NCBI GenBank assembly: GCA_035294325.1
Contig: DATGLE010000210.1
Span: forward strand, 1 to 64,000
Source of the DNA: DATGLE01 sp035294325
Lineage (GTDB): Bacteria; Chloroflexota; Ktedonobacteria; Ktedonobacterales; Ktedonobacteraceae
Direction: 5' to 3'
Length of the DNA: 64,000 nt
The notes below the pieces were generated by a model, which had not been told where the DNA came from, ran no database searches, and saw nothing but the letters and a program-made list of their open reading frames with translations. Positions 50,218-58,791 of this stretch are shown here, in pieces; the first letter of the stretch is position 1; every line of letters starts with the position of its first letter. Both the position numbers and the translations under genes were made by a program.

Positions 50218-50351
50218 GGGGCCTGTTTTATGTGTAAACAGCCATATTCTACACCCACGATGGATCTCGTCCTTCGCGCGGCCACCGTTGCCGCGCCTTC
50301 GATCCTTGAGATGATGTCCCATCTATCGAAGCGAAATGAGGAGATCCAGCA

Positions 50352-50810
50352 TTGGGAAAAACATACCGTAACGCTCCATCCTGGAAGGAGGAGGCGACGG
50401 CCCGTCCACGCTGGCAGCGCAAGCAGCGGTCCTCTGCACAAGCAGCGTTCAAGTGCAGGCATTGCCATCGTTTTGTCTGTCCACCGGCTTCCGGCTCGCA
50501 GCACCGCAATCACTGTCCGTTCTGCCTGTTCTCGCGCCATGTTGATGACCGGCGACCGGGAGATCGCTTGAGCACCTGCGGAGCCAGCATGCAGCCCATT
50601 GGCAGCTTCCAGCGGCCAGGCGGGGAGTATGTAATCATTCACCGCTGTGATGGCTGCGGGTTCGAGCGCTTCAATCGGATTGCTGCCGATGACGATTTCG
50701 ACCTCGTGCTGTCCCTCCCTGTCCTTCCTCCACGGACCAGCCGTGAGATGAAGACCGAACGGGTGGTACGAGAAGTCGGCGAGGAGCCTGGCACGCACCA
50801 GGTTGCATAA
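50352..50810 (+). CDS. RNHCP-domain protein
   Basis: 152 residues. The conserved RNHCP-family core is visible: FKCRHCHRFV, then HRNHCPFCLFSRHVDDRRPGD, LSTCGASMQPIG, IIHRCDGCGFERFNRIAADDD (read in pieces). The four CxxC/HCP-type knuckles should bind zinc; the family function is unknown. A TTG start at 50352 follows GAGGAG by eight bases. An in-frame stop at 50337 excludes a longer protein and no early ATG exists. An overlapping frame from an ATG at 50230 is not supported by any family. It lies directly behind the structured RNA. Confidence 0.8.
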   Translation: MGKTYRNAPSWKEEATARPRWQRKQRSSAQAAFKCRHCHRFVCPPASGSQHRNHCPFCLFSRHVDDRRPGDRLSTCGASMQPIGSFQRPGGEYVIIHRCDGCGFERFNRIAADDDFDLVLSLPVLPPRTSREMKTERVVREVGEEPGTHQVA

Positions 50811-50953
50811 ATTGAACTGTGAGCGGGTGGTGCGGCGGGCAGACAGCGTTTGCCCCACCAGTACCGCCCTCTCGCAGTTACTTTCGCCGATGGGTTCGCA
50901 AGACAGCATGCTATATTCTTTAATAGCAGATGTCCGCAATACCAGGAGAAAGA

Positions 50954-51838
50954 ATGAGGAAGGATAGGATGAAAATTTTCATAGCAGGAGCTACAGGCGT
51001 ACTTGGCCGCGCCTTACTCCCTCTGCTCATTCAGCAAGGCTCTATCGTGCGCACGATAGCACGGACACAGGAGAAAGTGCACGCACTGGAGCTGGCCGGC
51101 GTTGAGGCGGTGCAGGGCGACCTGCTGGCGCAAGAAACCGTGCGCCAGTTGCCCGATCTCATGGAGGGCTGTGATGCCGTGGCGCATATCGCGACTGCGA
51201 TCCCCCGTGATAGGACAGCCCCCGGCGCCTGGGATGTCAATACGCGACTGCGCACGGAGGGAACACGCGCGCTGCTCCAGGCATCGCTTGCCGCCGGGGT
51301 GCGCCGCTATATCCAGCAAAGCATTGTGATGGCATACCCCGACGGAGGCGATCAATGGCTTGATGAAACGACTCCACTGGATGCCTCACCGGACAGGGCC
51401 TCGGTCAATGAACCTGTAATCGCGATGGAAGATATGGTCTGGGATGTCGCGCCCGAGCAGTTGCAGTGGTGTATTTTGCGCGGCGGCAATTTTGTAGGGC
51501 CAGAAACCATGCAGGATGACCTCATCGAGCAGTTGCGCGTCGGCAGGGTGACGGTTCCTTGCGATGGGCGCAATTTCATCTCGCTCGTCCACGTGGCCGA
51601 TATGGCAACCGCCGTTATGGCCGCGCTGGAATCCGCGCCTGCCGGTTCCGTCTTCAATATCGTTGATGAACCTGTCCGTAATGGCGAGTACCTGGATCGC
51701 CTGGCCGCGATGTTAAACGTCCCGCCTCCACCGCGCGATCCTGCGCAGCCCTGCCCGCGATCTCAGCGATGCAGCAACCAGGCCGCCCGCAGCATCCTTG
51801 GCTGGACGCCCGTGCATGGCATCTGGCCGACGTTCTAA
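50954..51838 (+). CDS. NAD(P)-dependent epimerase/dehydratase-like protein
   Basis: 294 residues (ATG at 50954 with AGGAG; 50969 with GGAAGG is also good). An extended SDR: KIFIAGATGVLGRALLPLL is the cofactor motif, VEAVQGDLL and DAVAHIAT follow. The usual YxxxK is not clear: the region reads QQSIVMAYPDGGDQW, so catalysis of the classical kind is doubtful. FNIVDEPVRNGEYLDRLAAML and LGWTPVHGIWPTF close the chain. NmrA-like or nucleoside-diphosphate-sugar epimerase-like; substrate unknown. Confidence 0.78.
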   Translation: MRKDRMKIFIAGATGVLGRALLPLLIQQGSIVRTIARTQEKVHALELAGVEAVQGDLLAQETVRQLPDLMEGCDAVAHIATAIPRDRTAPGAWDVNTRLRTEGTRALLQASLAAGVRRYIQQSIVMAYPDGGDQWLDETTPLDASPDRASVNEPVIAMEDMVWDVAPEQLQWCILRGGNFVGPETMQDDLIEQLRVGRVTVPCDGRNFISLVHVADMATAVMAALESAPAGSVFNIVDEPVRNGEYLDRLAAMLNVPPPPRDPAQPCPRSQRCSNQAARSILGWTPVHGIWPTF

Positions 51839-51857
51839 GGCAGGAGATGAACAGAGA

Positions 51858-52595
51858 TCAAGCTTCGCCTTTCCTGACCGCCTGAGTCGCGCGTATCCGT
51901 ATGAGGATATCCGCGGCAATGACGACGGCGAAGGCCACGGCAGGAAGGGCGAACTGTGTCCAGGGGAAATGCTCAAGTAGCGGAGCCAGCCGGATATCGT
52001 CGAGGATCATATGCGCCGCCGTCCACGCCAGGACCAGGGCGGCCACGTCCAGCAGCCAGGGAAGGCGTCCGATCAGAGTGGCGATCAGCGCGCTTCCAAG
52101 CAACAGGAGGGTAATGCTCAGCAGCAATCCCGCAGCCAGCAGTGGCAGATTGCCAGCGGCCAGGGCGCCGATTGCCAGCACATTATCCAGGCTCATTGTC
52201 ACATCAGCCACCAGAATTGTGAGCAATGCCGCCCAGAATCCCCTGTTCGCCGCCGCATTCGCCATCGCGAGCGGCTTACTGGCTTGCCTCTCTTCCGCGG
52301 GCCGGGCATCCGGCGCAGGCTTCGCATGATTTCTATCCAGCAGGAGTCGTATGGCGATCACCAGAAGCAGGCCCCCCCCAATCGCTTGCAGCAGCGGCAG
52401 GCGCAGCAGGAAGGTCGCCGCGAAGGCAAAGGCGATGCGCAGCAGGATGGCCCCCCCACCCCCCAGAATAATCGCCGACCAGCGCTGTCGCTTTGGCAAG
52501 CCAGCCGCAGCGGCCCCGATGACCAGAGCGTTATCGCCGCTCAAGACCAGATCTATCAGAATAATACTCGCCAATGCCCCTAAAAATTCAAGCAC
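51858..52595 (-). CDS. TerC-family integral membrane protein
   Basis: 245 residues from a GTG with GAGGAG upstream. Seven or so membrane helices. The two family repeats each carry an acidic membrane motif: IILIDLVLSGDNALVIG (about 11-27) and VADVTMSLDNVLAIGALAAG (about 130-150). A cytosolic loop of charged residues separates the halves. Family members (TerC, YjbE, Alx) are linked to Mn export or metal homeostasis during secretion and tellurite resistance. The gene stands alone in its orientation with a hairpin in its leader. Confidence 0.88.
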   Translation of the reverse strand: MLEFLGALASIILIDLVLSGDNALVIGAAAAGLPKRQRWSAIILGGGGAILLRIAFAFAATFLLRLPLLQAIGGGLLLVIAIRLLLDRNHAKPAPDARPAEERQASKPLAMANAAANRGFWAALLTILVADVTMSLDNVLAIGALAAGNLPLLAAGLLLSITLLLLGSALIATLIGRLPWLLDVAALVLAWTAAHMILDDIRLAPLLEHFPWTQFALPAVAFAVVIAADILIRIRATQAVRKGEA

Positions 52596-52654
52596 GTATT
52601 TTACTCCTCACAACGCTTTGATAAGCGTGGATTGCTTCTTCTATAGAACAGAGT

Positions 52655-52706
52655 CAGCAGATGGGAAAAGGAGACCAACGACTGTCTCTCCCCTCCCCAT
52701 CTGCTG
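52655..52706. promoter_or_regulatory. Two-tier hairpin between adh stop and TerC start
   Basis: CAGCAGATGGG (52655-52665) pairs with CCCATCTGCTG (52696-52706), and GAGAC (52671-52675) with GTCTC (52684-52688) inside. It could terminate the alcohol dehydrogenase operon or fold in the TerC leader. The yybP-ykoY Mn-riboswitch consensus was not recognised in it. Confidence 0.5.
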
Positions 52707-52841
52707 TTGTAAGCATACGTGATGAGCGTAAGATGACTCTGAGGGCATGCTGAGACGAGGCTGAGAGCGTCTGGTCCGCCGCGCCCCGATGGTAAGATTT
52801 TGACCGTGCAGGTGTGTTAGCGTAGGCCATCCTGCCTGGAG

Positions 52842-53855
52842 CTATGCTGGTCGGAGGGCGATCAAGGGCTTGGCGTCCAGTTTGCCGGCCGCCATCGCCT
52901 CCAGAAGCGCGGGCAGACTTTCGAGTGACTGCGGCGGAGCTGCCGTGTCTCCCGGGGAGAGCTTGCCGGAAGCGATGAGATCGATGGTTCGCGCGAAATC
53001 ATGAGGGTGCTCGTAAATGAGCGCTCCACGTAGCTCAAGTTCGCTGCGCACAAAACGGAGTGGATTGAGCGCGATATCTTCCGTTGCTATACCCACCAGT
53101 ACGATGCGCGTCCCTTGAGGTGCCGCATCAAGGCACAGTTGCGTGGTAATCGATAAGCCCGCGCATTCAAAGATCGCAACCACCCCGGCTTGCTCAAAAA
53201 TAGTATGGGCTTCTCGCGCGTCGCTCGTGGCAAGGGCGCATATGGCCCCGGCAGCCAGAGCCGCACGGCGGCGCGTTTCGTTCGGCTCGATGGCTACCAC
53301 ATGGTGGCCCTGAGCAATCGCCACAGTAGCAAGCAGAAGGCCCACTCCTCCGCAGCCGATAATGGCGATGGGTGCGCCAGGTTCGACCTGCGCATGGCTC
53401 AGTGCGTGCATCGCTACCGCTGTCGGTTCAATCGTGACTGCATCGCTGAGCGCCAGGGCTTCTGGTATCGGCCAGGCAAAGCGTTCGGGTACGGTCACAT
53501 AGTCGGCTAACCCACCCCAGCGTGTCAGGCCAATAGATTGTTTGTGCGCGCAGATGCGCCCCAGCCTGCGGGTACACAGCGCGCACCTGCCACATGGGAT
53601 ATTTGGCTCAACGACGACCCGCTCACCCAGGCGCTGCGCCTGCACATCCTTCCCCGCTGCGACAATGCGCCCGGTGATCTCATGACCAAGCACCATCGGA
53701 TACTCTACAGGTCTCTTGCCGGTATAACAATGAACATCGGTGCCACACAGCCCGACGGCATCGACAGCAACGACGACTTCGTTCGCCGCCGGTTGTGGCA
53801 CAGGGACACGCTCAATACTGAGTCTGCATGGCCCGTGTAGAACCGCAGCCCTCAT
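52842..53855 (-). CDS. Zinc-dependent alcohol dehydrogenase
   Basis: 337 residues, MDR superfamily. Catalytic zinc: Cys in GLCGTDVH and GHE (VLGHEITG). Structural zinc: the Cys series in CGRCALCTRRLGRIC. Rossmann motif IIGCGGVGLLLA. Similar to sorbitol/threonine/2,3-butanediol dehydrogenases. The ATG at 53855 has a weak ribosome site; the open frame extends into the LivF gene, whose stop is at 53875. It is the last gene of the liv-type operon and may oxidise the imported substrate or a product of it. Confidence 0.82.
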   Translation of the reverse strand: MRAAVLHGPCRLSIERVPVPQPAANEVVVAVDAVGLCGTDVHCYTGKRPVEYPMVLGHEITGRIVAAGKDVQAQRLGERVVVEPNIPCGRCALCTRRLGRICAHKQSIGLTRWGGLADYVTVPERFAWPIPEALALSDAVTIEPTAVAMHALSHAQVEPGAPIAIIGCGGVGLLLATVAIAQGHHVVAIEPNETRRRAALAAGAICALATSDAREAHTIFEQAGVVAIFECAGLSITTQLCLDAAPQGTRIVLVGIATEDIALNPLRFVRSELELRGALIYEHPHDFARTIDLIASGKLSPGDTAAPPQSLESLPALLEAMAAGKLDAKPLIALRPA

Positions 53856-53874
53856 TGTGGTTGGGAGATCTGTC

Positions 53875-54630
53875 CTATTGATCGCTTTGCCTCCTCGTAG
53901 ATAAATATCCTGTTCCTTCGTTGCTTCCAAGATAAAGGGCCTGTACCTCCGGGTCCTTCACCATATCAGCGGCCCTGCCACGCAGCCGCACCGTCCCGGT
54001 CTCCAGCACAATAGCAAAGTGAGCTATGCGCAGCGCGGCATAGGCATTCTGCTCTACAAGCAGGATTGCCAGTCCCTCCTCGCGATTCAGGCGCTGCAAG
54101 AGAGCGAATACCTGCCTGACGATAATTGGAGCCAGGCCCAGACTCGGCTCGTCCAGGACCAGCAGGCGCGGGCGCGTCATCAGGGCGCGGCCAAGCGCGA
54201 GCATCTGTTGCTCGCCGCCGGAGAGTCCCGCCGCCAGTTGATCGCGGCGCTGCGCCAGAATCGGGAAATAGCCGTAGATGGTCTCTAACTCGCTGGCGAG
54301 CGTCGATTTATCGCGCCGCGCATAGGCGCCAACCATCAGATTCTCAAGAACGCTCATCTGCGGAAAGACGCGCCTTCCTTCGGGCACATAGCCAATTCCG
54401 GCCCGTACTATACGCTCTGAACTCAGCCCGGTGATATCGCTTCCAGCGAGGAAAATCTTTCCACTTCGAGGCTTGACCAGTCCACAGAGCGCTTTAATCG
54501 TGCTGGACTTGCCGGCTCCATTGCTGCCCACCACCGCCACAATTTCCCCCTCCGCTAAAGAAAATGAGACTTCCTTTACGGCATGGATATGCCCGTAATA
54601 CACATTGAGATTCTCAACCTTGAGCAGCAT
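53875..54630 (-). CDS. livF: Branched-chain amino acid-type ABC ATPase (LivF)
   Basis: A 251-residue ATPase. Walker A VGSNGAGKSSTIKAL, signature LSGGEQQML, Walker B RPRLLVLDEPSLGLAP, and IGYVPEGRRVFPQMSVLENL are LivF-specific. The ATG at 54630 overlaps the LivG stop by one base, so the longer frame upstream is discarded. Pairs with LivG under the LivHM permease. Confidence 0.93.
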   Translation of the reverse strand: MLLKVENLNVYYGHIHAVKEVSFSLAEGEIVAVVGSNGAGKSSTIKALCGLVKPRSGKIFLAGSDITGLSSERIVRAGIGYVPEGRRVFPQMSVLENLMVGAYARRDKSTLASELETIYGYFPILAQRRDQLAAGLSGGEQQMLALGRALMTRPRLLVLDEPSLGLAPIIVRQVFALLQRLNREEGLAILLVEQNAYAALRIAHFAIVLETGTVRLRGRAADMVKDPEVQALYLGSNEGTGYLSTRRQSDQ

Positions 54631-55415
54631 CAATCGTCCTCCCTTCCCAGGTAGGCCGCCAGGACGTGTTCGTTGGAGCGTACCACCTCTGGTGTTCCAT
54701 CGGCGATCACTTTTCCCTGATCCAGCACCGTTACCCATTGACAGACGCCCATGACGAGTCGCATATCGTGCTCGATCATGAGAATGGTCAGCCTTTCAGC
54801 GACCAGCCGGATGAAGGTCTCTTCCAGCTCGCGCGTCTCCTCAGCATTCAATCCAGCAGCCGGTTCATCCAGCAGCAGCAGACGCGGCTGAGTCGCCAGG
54901 GCGCGGGCGATCTCTACTCGACGCTGCTTCCCATACGGCAGGCTCGTCGCGGGTACGTCCGCGAGGTCGGCCAACTGGAAGCGGTCAAGCAGCGCCATCG
55001 CCTCCGTTCGCATATGCGCCTCGGCGGCATGCGCGCGCCAGGGACGTAGATAGGGATCCCAGGGGAAGATGGTGTCGCGCCCACGGGGTGAGCCGCCAAG
55101 CCCAACCAGCACATTCTCCAGTACGCTCATCGTTTTGAAGAGGCGCAGGTTCTGGAAGGTGCGCGCGATGCCAGAGCGTGTGATGCGATGGGCCGGCATG
55201 CCGCTGATAGTGACGCCATCGAAGATGATTTTTCCTCCATCCGGGCGGTACATGCCGGAGATCACGTTGAAGTTGGTGGTCTTGCCGGAACCGTTCGGTC
55301 CGATCAGACCGTGTATCGTGCCAGGACGGACCGCGAAAGAAACATCTTGCAACGCGGTCACGCCGCCAAAGCGTTTCGTAAGGCTCTGGATGGAGAGCAG
55401 GGCAGGAGCCGTCAT
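54630..55415 (-). CDS. livG: Branched-chain amino acid-type ABC ATPase (LivG)
   Basis: 261 residues. Walker A IGPNGSGKTTNFNVISG (the Asn replaces the usual Leu after TT), LPYGKQRRVEIARAL as signature (LSxGxQ replaced by LPYGKQ, normal for LivG), LLLDEPAAGLNAEET, and an H-loop in IEHDMRLVMGV. The ATG at 55415 overlaps the LivM stop by one base. Confidence 0.93.
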   Translation of the reverse strand: MTAPALLSIQSLTKRFGGVTALQDVSFAVRPGTIHGLIGPNGSGKTTNFNVISGMYRPDGGKIIFDGVTISGMPAHRITRSGIARTFQNLRLFKTMSVLENVLVGLGGSPRGRDTIFPWDPYLRPWRAHAAEAHMRTEAMALLDRFQLADLADVPATSLPYGKQRRVEIARALATQPRLLLLDEPAAGLNAEETRELEETFIRLVAERLTILMIEHDMRLVMGVCQWVTVLDQGKVIADGTPEVVRSNEHVLAAYLGREDD

Positions 55416-56497
55416 CAATTGCCCGTCCTTTCCTCGCGAGTGGGAGAGCCGCCGGTTGTCCCCCCAATGGCAGCGGAAGCGACGGCGCCTCTTTCGCCGG
55501 TAGATGGAGCCATCGCTATCTCTTTCCTCCCTCGCCTGGCGCGGCCCGCGAGTCGTTGCCACAAGGCAGTCAGACCACCGGCTACGCCGCCGCGCGCAAC
55601 CAGTACGATCACCACAATCAGAGCGCCGTAGATGATGAGCTGCAAGTCGCCAAAGGAAAGCAGGTATTGTTGGAGTCCGACCAGCAGAATTGCCCCGATG
55701 ACCGGACCAATGAGCGTTCCCATGCCTCCGACCAGCGTCTGGGCCAGAATAAAAATAGACTGGTTCAGATCGAACGAGGTCGGACTGATATAGCTGAGCC
55801 AGACAGCATAAAGACTCCCGGCTATACCTGCATAGAAACCGCTGAAAGCGAAACAGGTAAGCTGGTAGATACCGACATTGATACCCATCGCACGGGCGGC
55901 GATCAGATCATCGCGCATCGCCTTGAGGTTGCGCCCGAAGCGCGAGTGGACGAATACTGCCGCGATGAGTAACGTTGCTAGCATCACCCCCAGGAACAGG
56001 TAGCTCATCTTCGTGTCATCGTCGAATTGCAGGGTTCCTATCGCGGCAACCGGAATGGACGTAAGGCCAATGGCTCCGCCGGTCACGGCCTCCCAGTTTG
56101 TAAAGATAATATCAAGGGCGATCCCCAGGCCCAGTGTCACCAGCGCCAGGTAGTGCGAGCGTACACGCAGCGCCGGCAAACCGATCAGGGCAGCCACCAG
56201 CGTGCCGAGGAGCGCGGAAACCACAAACGCCACAGGGAAACTGCCTTTGTGGAGCAGGATGATCGCGGTACTGTAGGCTCCCACCCCAAAAAGTCCTCCC
56301 ATCGCCAGGTTGATCTGCCCGCCGTATCCCATCACCAGATTCATGCCCATCGTCAGGATGACGTAGATCGCCATTTCGTTAACAATATGCGCCCAGAAAG
56401 AATCAAGCTGAGCCGCCAGGGGAAGCATTGCCAGGATGACCGCCAGGGCCACCCATAAGAGTGGACCCCGCCATCGCCGCAGCCACGACTTGCTCAT
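55415..56497 (-). CDS. livM: Branched-chain amino acid-type ABC permease (LivM)
   Basis: 360 residues with about nine membrane helices. GMNLVMGYGGQINLAMGGLFGVGAY is read in parts and is the LivM signature near the N-terminus; the ATPase-contact loop is SRFGRNLKAMRDDLIAARAMG. The C-terminus is a basic, Gly/Ala-rich cytosolic tail about 55 residues longer than usual. It starts 16 nt after LivH. Confidence 0.92.
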   Translation of the reverse strand: MSKSWLRRWRGPLLWVALAVILAMLPLAAQLDSFWAHIVNEMAIYVILTMGMNLVMGYGGQINLAMGGLFGVGAYSTAIILLHKGSFPVAFVVSALLGTLVAALIGLPALRVRSHYLALVTLGLGIALDIIFTNWEAVTGGAIGLTSIPVAAIGTLQFDDDTKMSYLFLGVMLATLLIAAVFVHSRFGRNLKAMRDDLIAARAMGINVGIYQLTCFAFSGFYAGIAGSLYAVWLSYISPTSFDLNQSIFILAQTLVGGMGTLIGPVIGAILLVGLQQYLLSFGDLQLIIYGALIVVIVLVARGGVAGGLTALWQRLAGRARRGRKEIAMAPSTGERGAVASAAIGGTTGGSPTREERTGN

Positions 56498-56512
56498 CTT
56501 GCGCTCCTTTCC

Positions 56513-57406
56513 TCACACCTTTTCCACAGTGCGCGCGCCGAGCAGGCCCTCGGGGCGCACAATCAAAACTACCGTGAGCAGGAGGTAGGCAATCAGATCG
56601 GTATAGCTCGATGAGATATAGCCAGAGATCACCGTCTCGATCACGCCAAAGAGCAGGCCGCCAATCACCGCGCCGGGCAGATCGCCCAGACCGCCGATAA
56701 TCGCTGCCACAAACCCCTTGATGCCCAGACTATCGCCTATGGCGGGATTGACGTAGATCATCGGCGCGATCAGCAGACCGGCAGCGGCAGCCAGCCCGGC
56801 TCCAACCGCAAAAGCCACGGCGTTCATCGTATTGACAGGGATACCAAAGCAGGCCGCGATTTCGCGATCCTGAGCGGAAGCACGCAGGCCGCGTCCGAAG
56901 TTTGTGCGCGTCAAAAAGAGTTGCAGGCCGATGACCAGCAGGACGGTCATCGCCATCACGATAAAGATATACGGAGAAATACGCACGCCGCCAACGTTAA
57001 TCTCGTTGTTCGCAATGGGTGCAGGTACGACGATCCCCTCGGAACCCCAGATGTGATTGGCAATGTTATCAAGCATAATGCCAATACCGATTGTGCCAAC
57101 GAGAATATAGCTCAGATCCAGGTTGGCAAGGGGTCGGAAGAGTCGCTCCAGGCCGATACCGATGAGTCCACAGAGGATGATGCCCGCAAGGAACGCGATG
57201 AACGGCGAGAATTTGCCCAGGCCCAGCAGACCCATATAAAAGGTCAGGCCAAGATAGGTGCCAAACATGAGGAGGTTGCCCTGCGCAAAGTTCACCAGCC
57301 CCATCGTCCGGTAGATGAGCGAGAAGCCCAGAGCGATCAATGCATAGACACAGCCGATGCCGAGGCCACCAACAATGTTCTGCGCGACTAACAGCAAACC
57401 AGTCAT
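56513..57406 (-). CDS. livH: Branched-chain amino acid-type ABC permease (LivH)
   Basis: A 297-residue permease with eight or so helices. LIALGFSLIYRTMGLVNFAQG is the LivH signature, and TRTNFGRGLRASAQDREIAAC is the cytosolic coupling loop. It follows the binding-protein gene after a gap that holds a long hairpin. Confidence 0.92.
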   Translation of the reverse strand: MTGLLLVAQNIVGGLGIGCVYALIALGFSLIYRTMGLVNFAQGNLLMFGTYLGLTFYMGLLGLGKFSPFIAFLAGIILCGLIGIGLERLFRPLANLDLSYILVGTIGIGIMLDNIANHIWGSEGIVVPAPIANNEINVGGVRISPYIFIVMAMTVLLVIGLQLFLTRTNFGRGLRASAQDREIAACFGIPVNTMNAVAFAVGAGLAAAAGLLIAPMIYVNPAIGDSLGIKGFVAAIIGGLGDLPGAVIGGLLFGVIETVISGYISSSYTDLIAYLLLTVVLIVRPEGLLGARTVEKV

Positions 57407-57432
57407 ATATTGCCCTTTCTACCACGAGTCGA

Positions 57433-57491
57433 TCAGGGTAATGGTCAAGGTGCGGGCGGCTCAGCCGCCGGCGCCTTGACCATCACCCTGA
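57433..57491. promoter_or_regulatory. Intercistronic stem-loop between livK and livH
   Basis: Arms 57433-57460 and 57464-57491 (28 bp, three mismatches) with a TCA loop. Located inside the operon right after the binding-protein stop. Such hairpins commonly protect the upstream mRNA and lower downstream permease expression. Partial termination is also possible. Confidence 0.65.
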
Positions 57492-57504
57492 CCCGGGAGC
57501 TTTG

Positions 57505-58668
57505 CTATACCGGAGTGAGCTGCCCGTTCTTGATGACGCCAACGGAGGTATCGTGGAAACCTTCGCCCTTTGCATCGAATGTGACAGTTCCCTGCAAACC
57601 CTGGAAATTGCGGATGCTGTGGAGCGCTCTGGCGATGGCCTCACCGGTAATAGTGGGGTAGGCGGCATTGAGGGCCTGGATCAGCAGTTGCGCGCCATCG
57701 TAGGCTTTCGCTCCGTGACCTTCCGGCGCTTCTTTCCACCGGGCCTCGTATGCGGCGGCGAAGGCTTTCGTCTGATCGTTCTTGTCGTTGGTAATGTACG
57801 CGCTGGTAAAATAGGTGTTATTGGCGATAGAAGCGCCTGCTACCTGGATAAACTTGGGCGTGCCGATGGCGGCGCCCCCGGCGAACTGGCCGGTAAAGCC
57901 CAGACGGCGAGCCTGTTTGGCGATCAGGCCGGAGGCCACTTCCGAGCCGCCAAAGAGTAACACCTGCGGGTGCTTCGCGATAATTGCATCCAACTGGCCG
58001 GTAAAATCGGTGTCGTTGGCCCCATATTTCTGCACCGTCAAAGGCGACAGGCCAAATTTCTGCAATGTCTCGGTCTGGTACTGCGCCTCCCCCTGGCCGT
58101 AATCTGTGGTATCGGTGATGATGGCGAATGATTTAAAATGCTTCTGCTGCACCAGAAAAGTGATCAGGGTGCTCTCAAACGCCAGGCCCATCGGCGTATC
58201 GCGGAAAATGTATGAACTTCCCTGCTCCGTCAAATTGCCCGCCAGCCCCGGCGTAATCTGCACAATCTTGTTGCGCGTCAGCAGCGGCTCGATTGCCAGC
58301 GTTGTCCCGCTATTGGGTGTGCAGAAACAGGCGACGATATGGTTCTGAGTGATGAGGCGCTGGGCATCATTGACCGACTGCGTAGGATCGGCCGCATCAT
58401 CGAGCTTGTTGAGGTGGATCTGACGCCCATGAATACCACCTTTTGCATTTTGTGCGTCGATTGCCAGTTCTATACCCTGCGTATCCCAATGCCCCAGGAT
58501 GGCGTTTACTCCGCTGAGAGGGCCAATCCAGCCAATTTCAATGGGGGCGTTGTTCGCGGACGAACTGGTTGAGCCGTTACCTCCACATGCAGCGAGGAAG
58601 AGTGTCAATACAAATGGAATGAGCAGGGCAAGCGCGAAACGATGCGAGCGGGATCGAAATAGATGCAT
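57505..58668 (-). CDS. ABC transporter substrate-binding lipoprotein (LivK-like)
   Basis: 387 residues, type I periplasmic binding protein. The lipoprotein signal FALALLIPFVLTLFLAAC has its lipid Cys at about 28, followed by Gly/Ser linker. IGWIGPLSGVNAILGHWDTQG and NHIVACFCTPNSGTTLAIEPL are typical of the Leu/Ile/Val and amide-binding branch; the ligand may be a branched-chain amino acid, an amide or an aromatic acid. AAAGGAGG precedes the ATG. First transport gene of the operon. Confidence 0.9.
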   Translation of the reverse strand: MHLFRSRSHRFALALLIPFVLTLFLAACGGNGSTSSSANNAPIEIGWIGPLSGVNAILGHWDTQGIELAIDAQNAKGGIHGRQIHLNKLDDAADPTQSVNDAQRLITQNHIVACFCTPNSGTTLAIEPLLTRNKIVQITPGLAGNLTEQGSSYIFRDTPMGLAFESTLITFLVQQKHFKSFAIITDTTDYGQGEAQYQTETLQKFGLSPLTVQKYGANDTDFTGQLDAIIAKHPQVLLFGGSEVASGLIAKQARRLGFTGQFAGGAAIGTPKFIQVAGASIANNTYFTSAYITNDKNDQTKAFAAAYEARWKEAPEGHGAKAYDGAQLLIQALNAAYPTITGEAIARALHSIRNFQGLQGTVTFDAKGEGFHDTSVGVIKNGQLTPV

Positions 58669-58791
58669 GGGTTTCCTCCTTTGTATATTGGATGGGTAAT
58701 GCGCCTCAAGGCATCGCTATTCCGAGTTACCGGACAACCAGTCTAACAAGGGAGTATCACCTGAGAAAGTGCGGGCGCGCGCAGAGGGGAG

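Noticed and set aside
49795..50351. IscB or other HNH endonuclease gene beside the possible omega RNA
   Set aside because: No RuvC, HNH or PLMP-type motif was found in any frame nearby, so the RNA would be an orphan.
50230..50571. Rightward 113-codon open frame starting with an ATG just after the structured RNA
   Set aside because: It overlaps the RNHCP gene out of frame and its last half is Arg/Ser-rich low-quality sequence. A short leader peptide remains possible but cannot be supported.
50211..50939. Leftward 242-codon open frame opposite the RNHCP gene
   Set aside because: The rightward frame contains the complete RNHCP motif series; the leftward one has no family features.
52596..52841. 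yybP-ykoY manganese riboswitch in front of the TerC gene
   Set aside because: TerC genes often have one, but the expected conserved loop sequences were not seen. Only a GC-rich two-tier hairpin is present.
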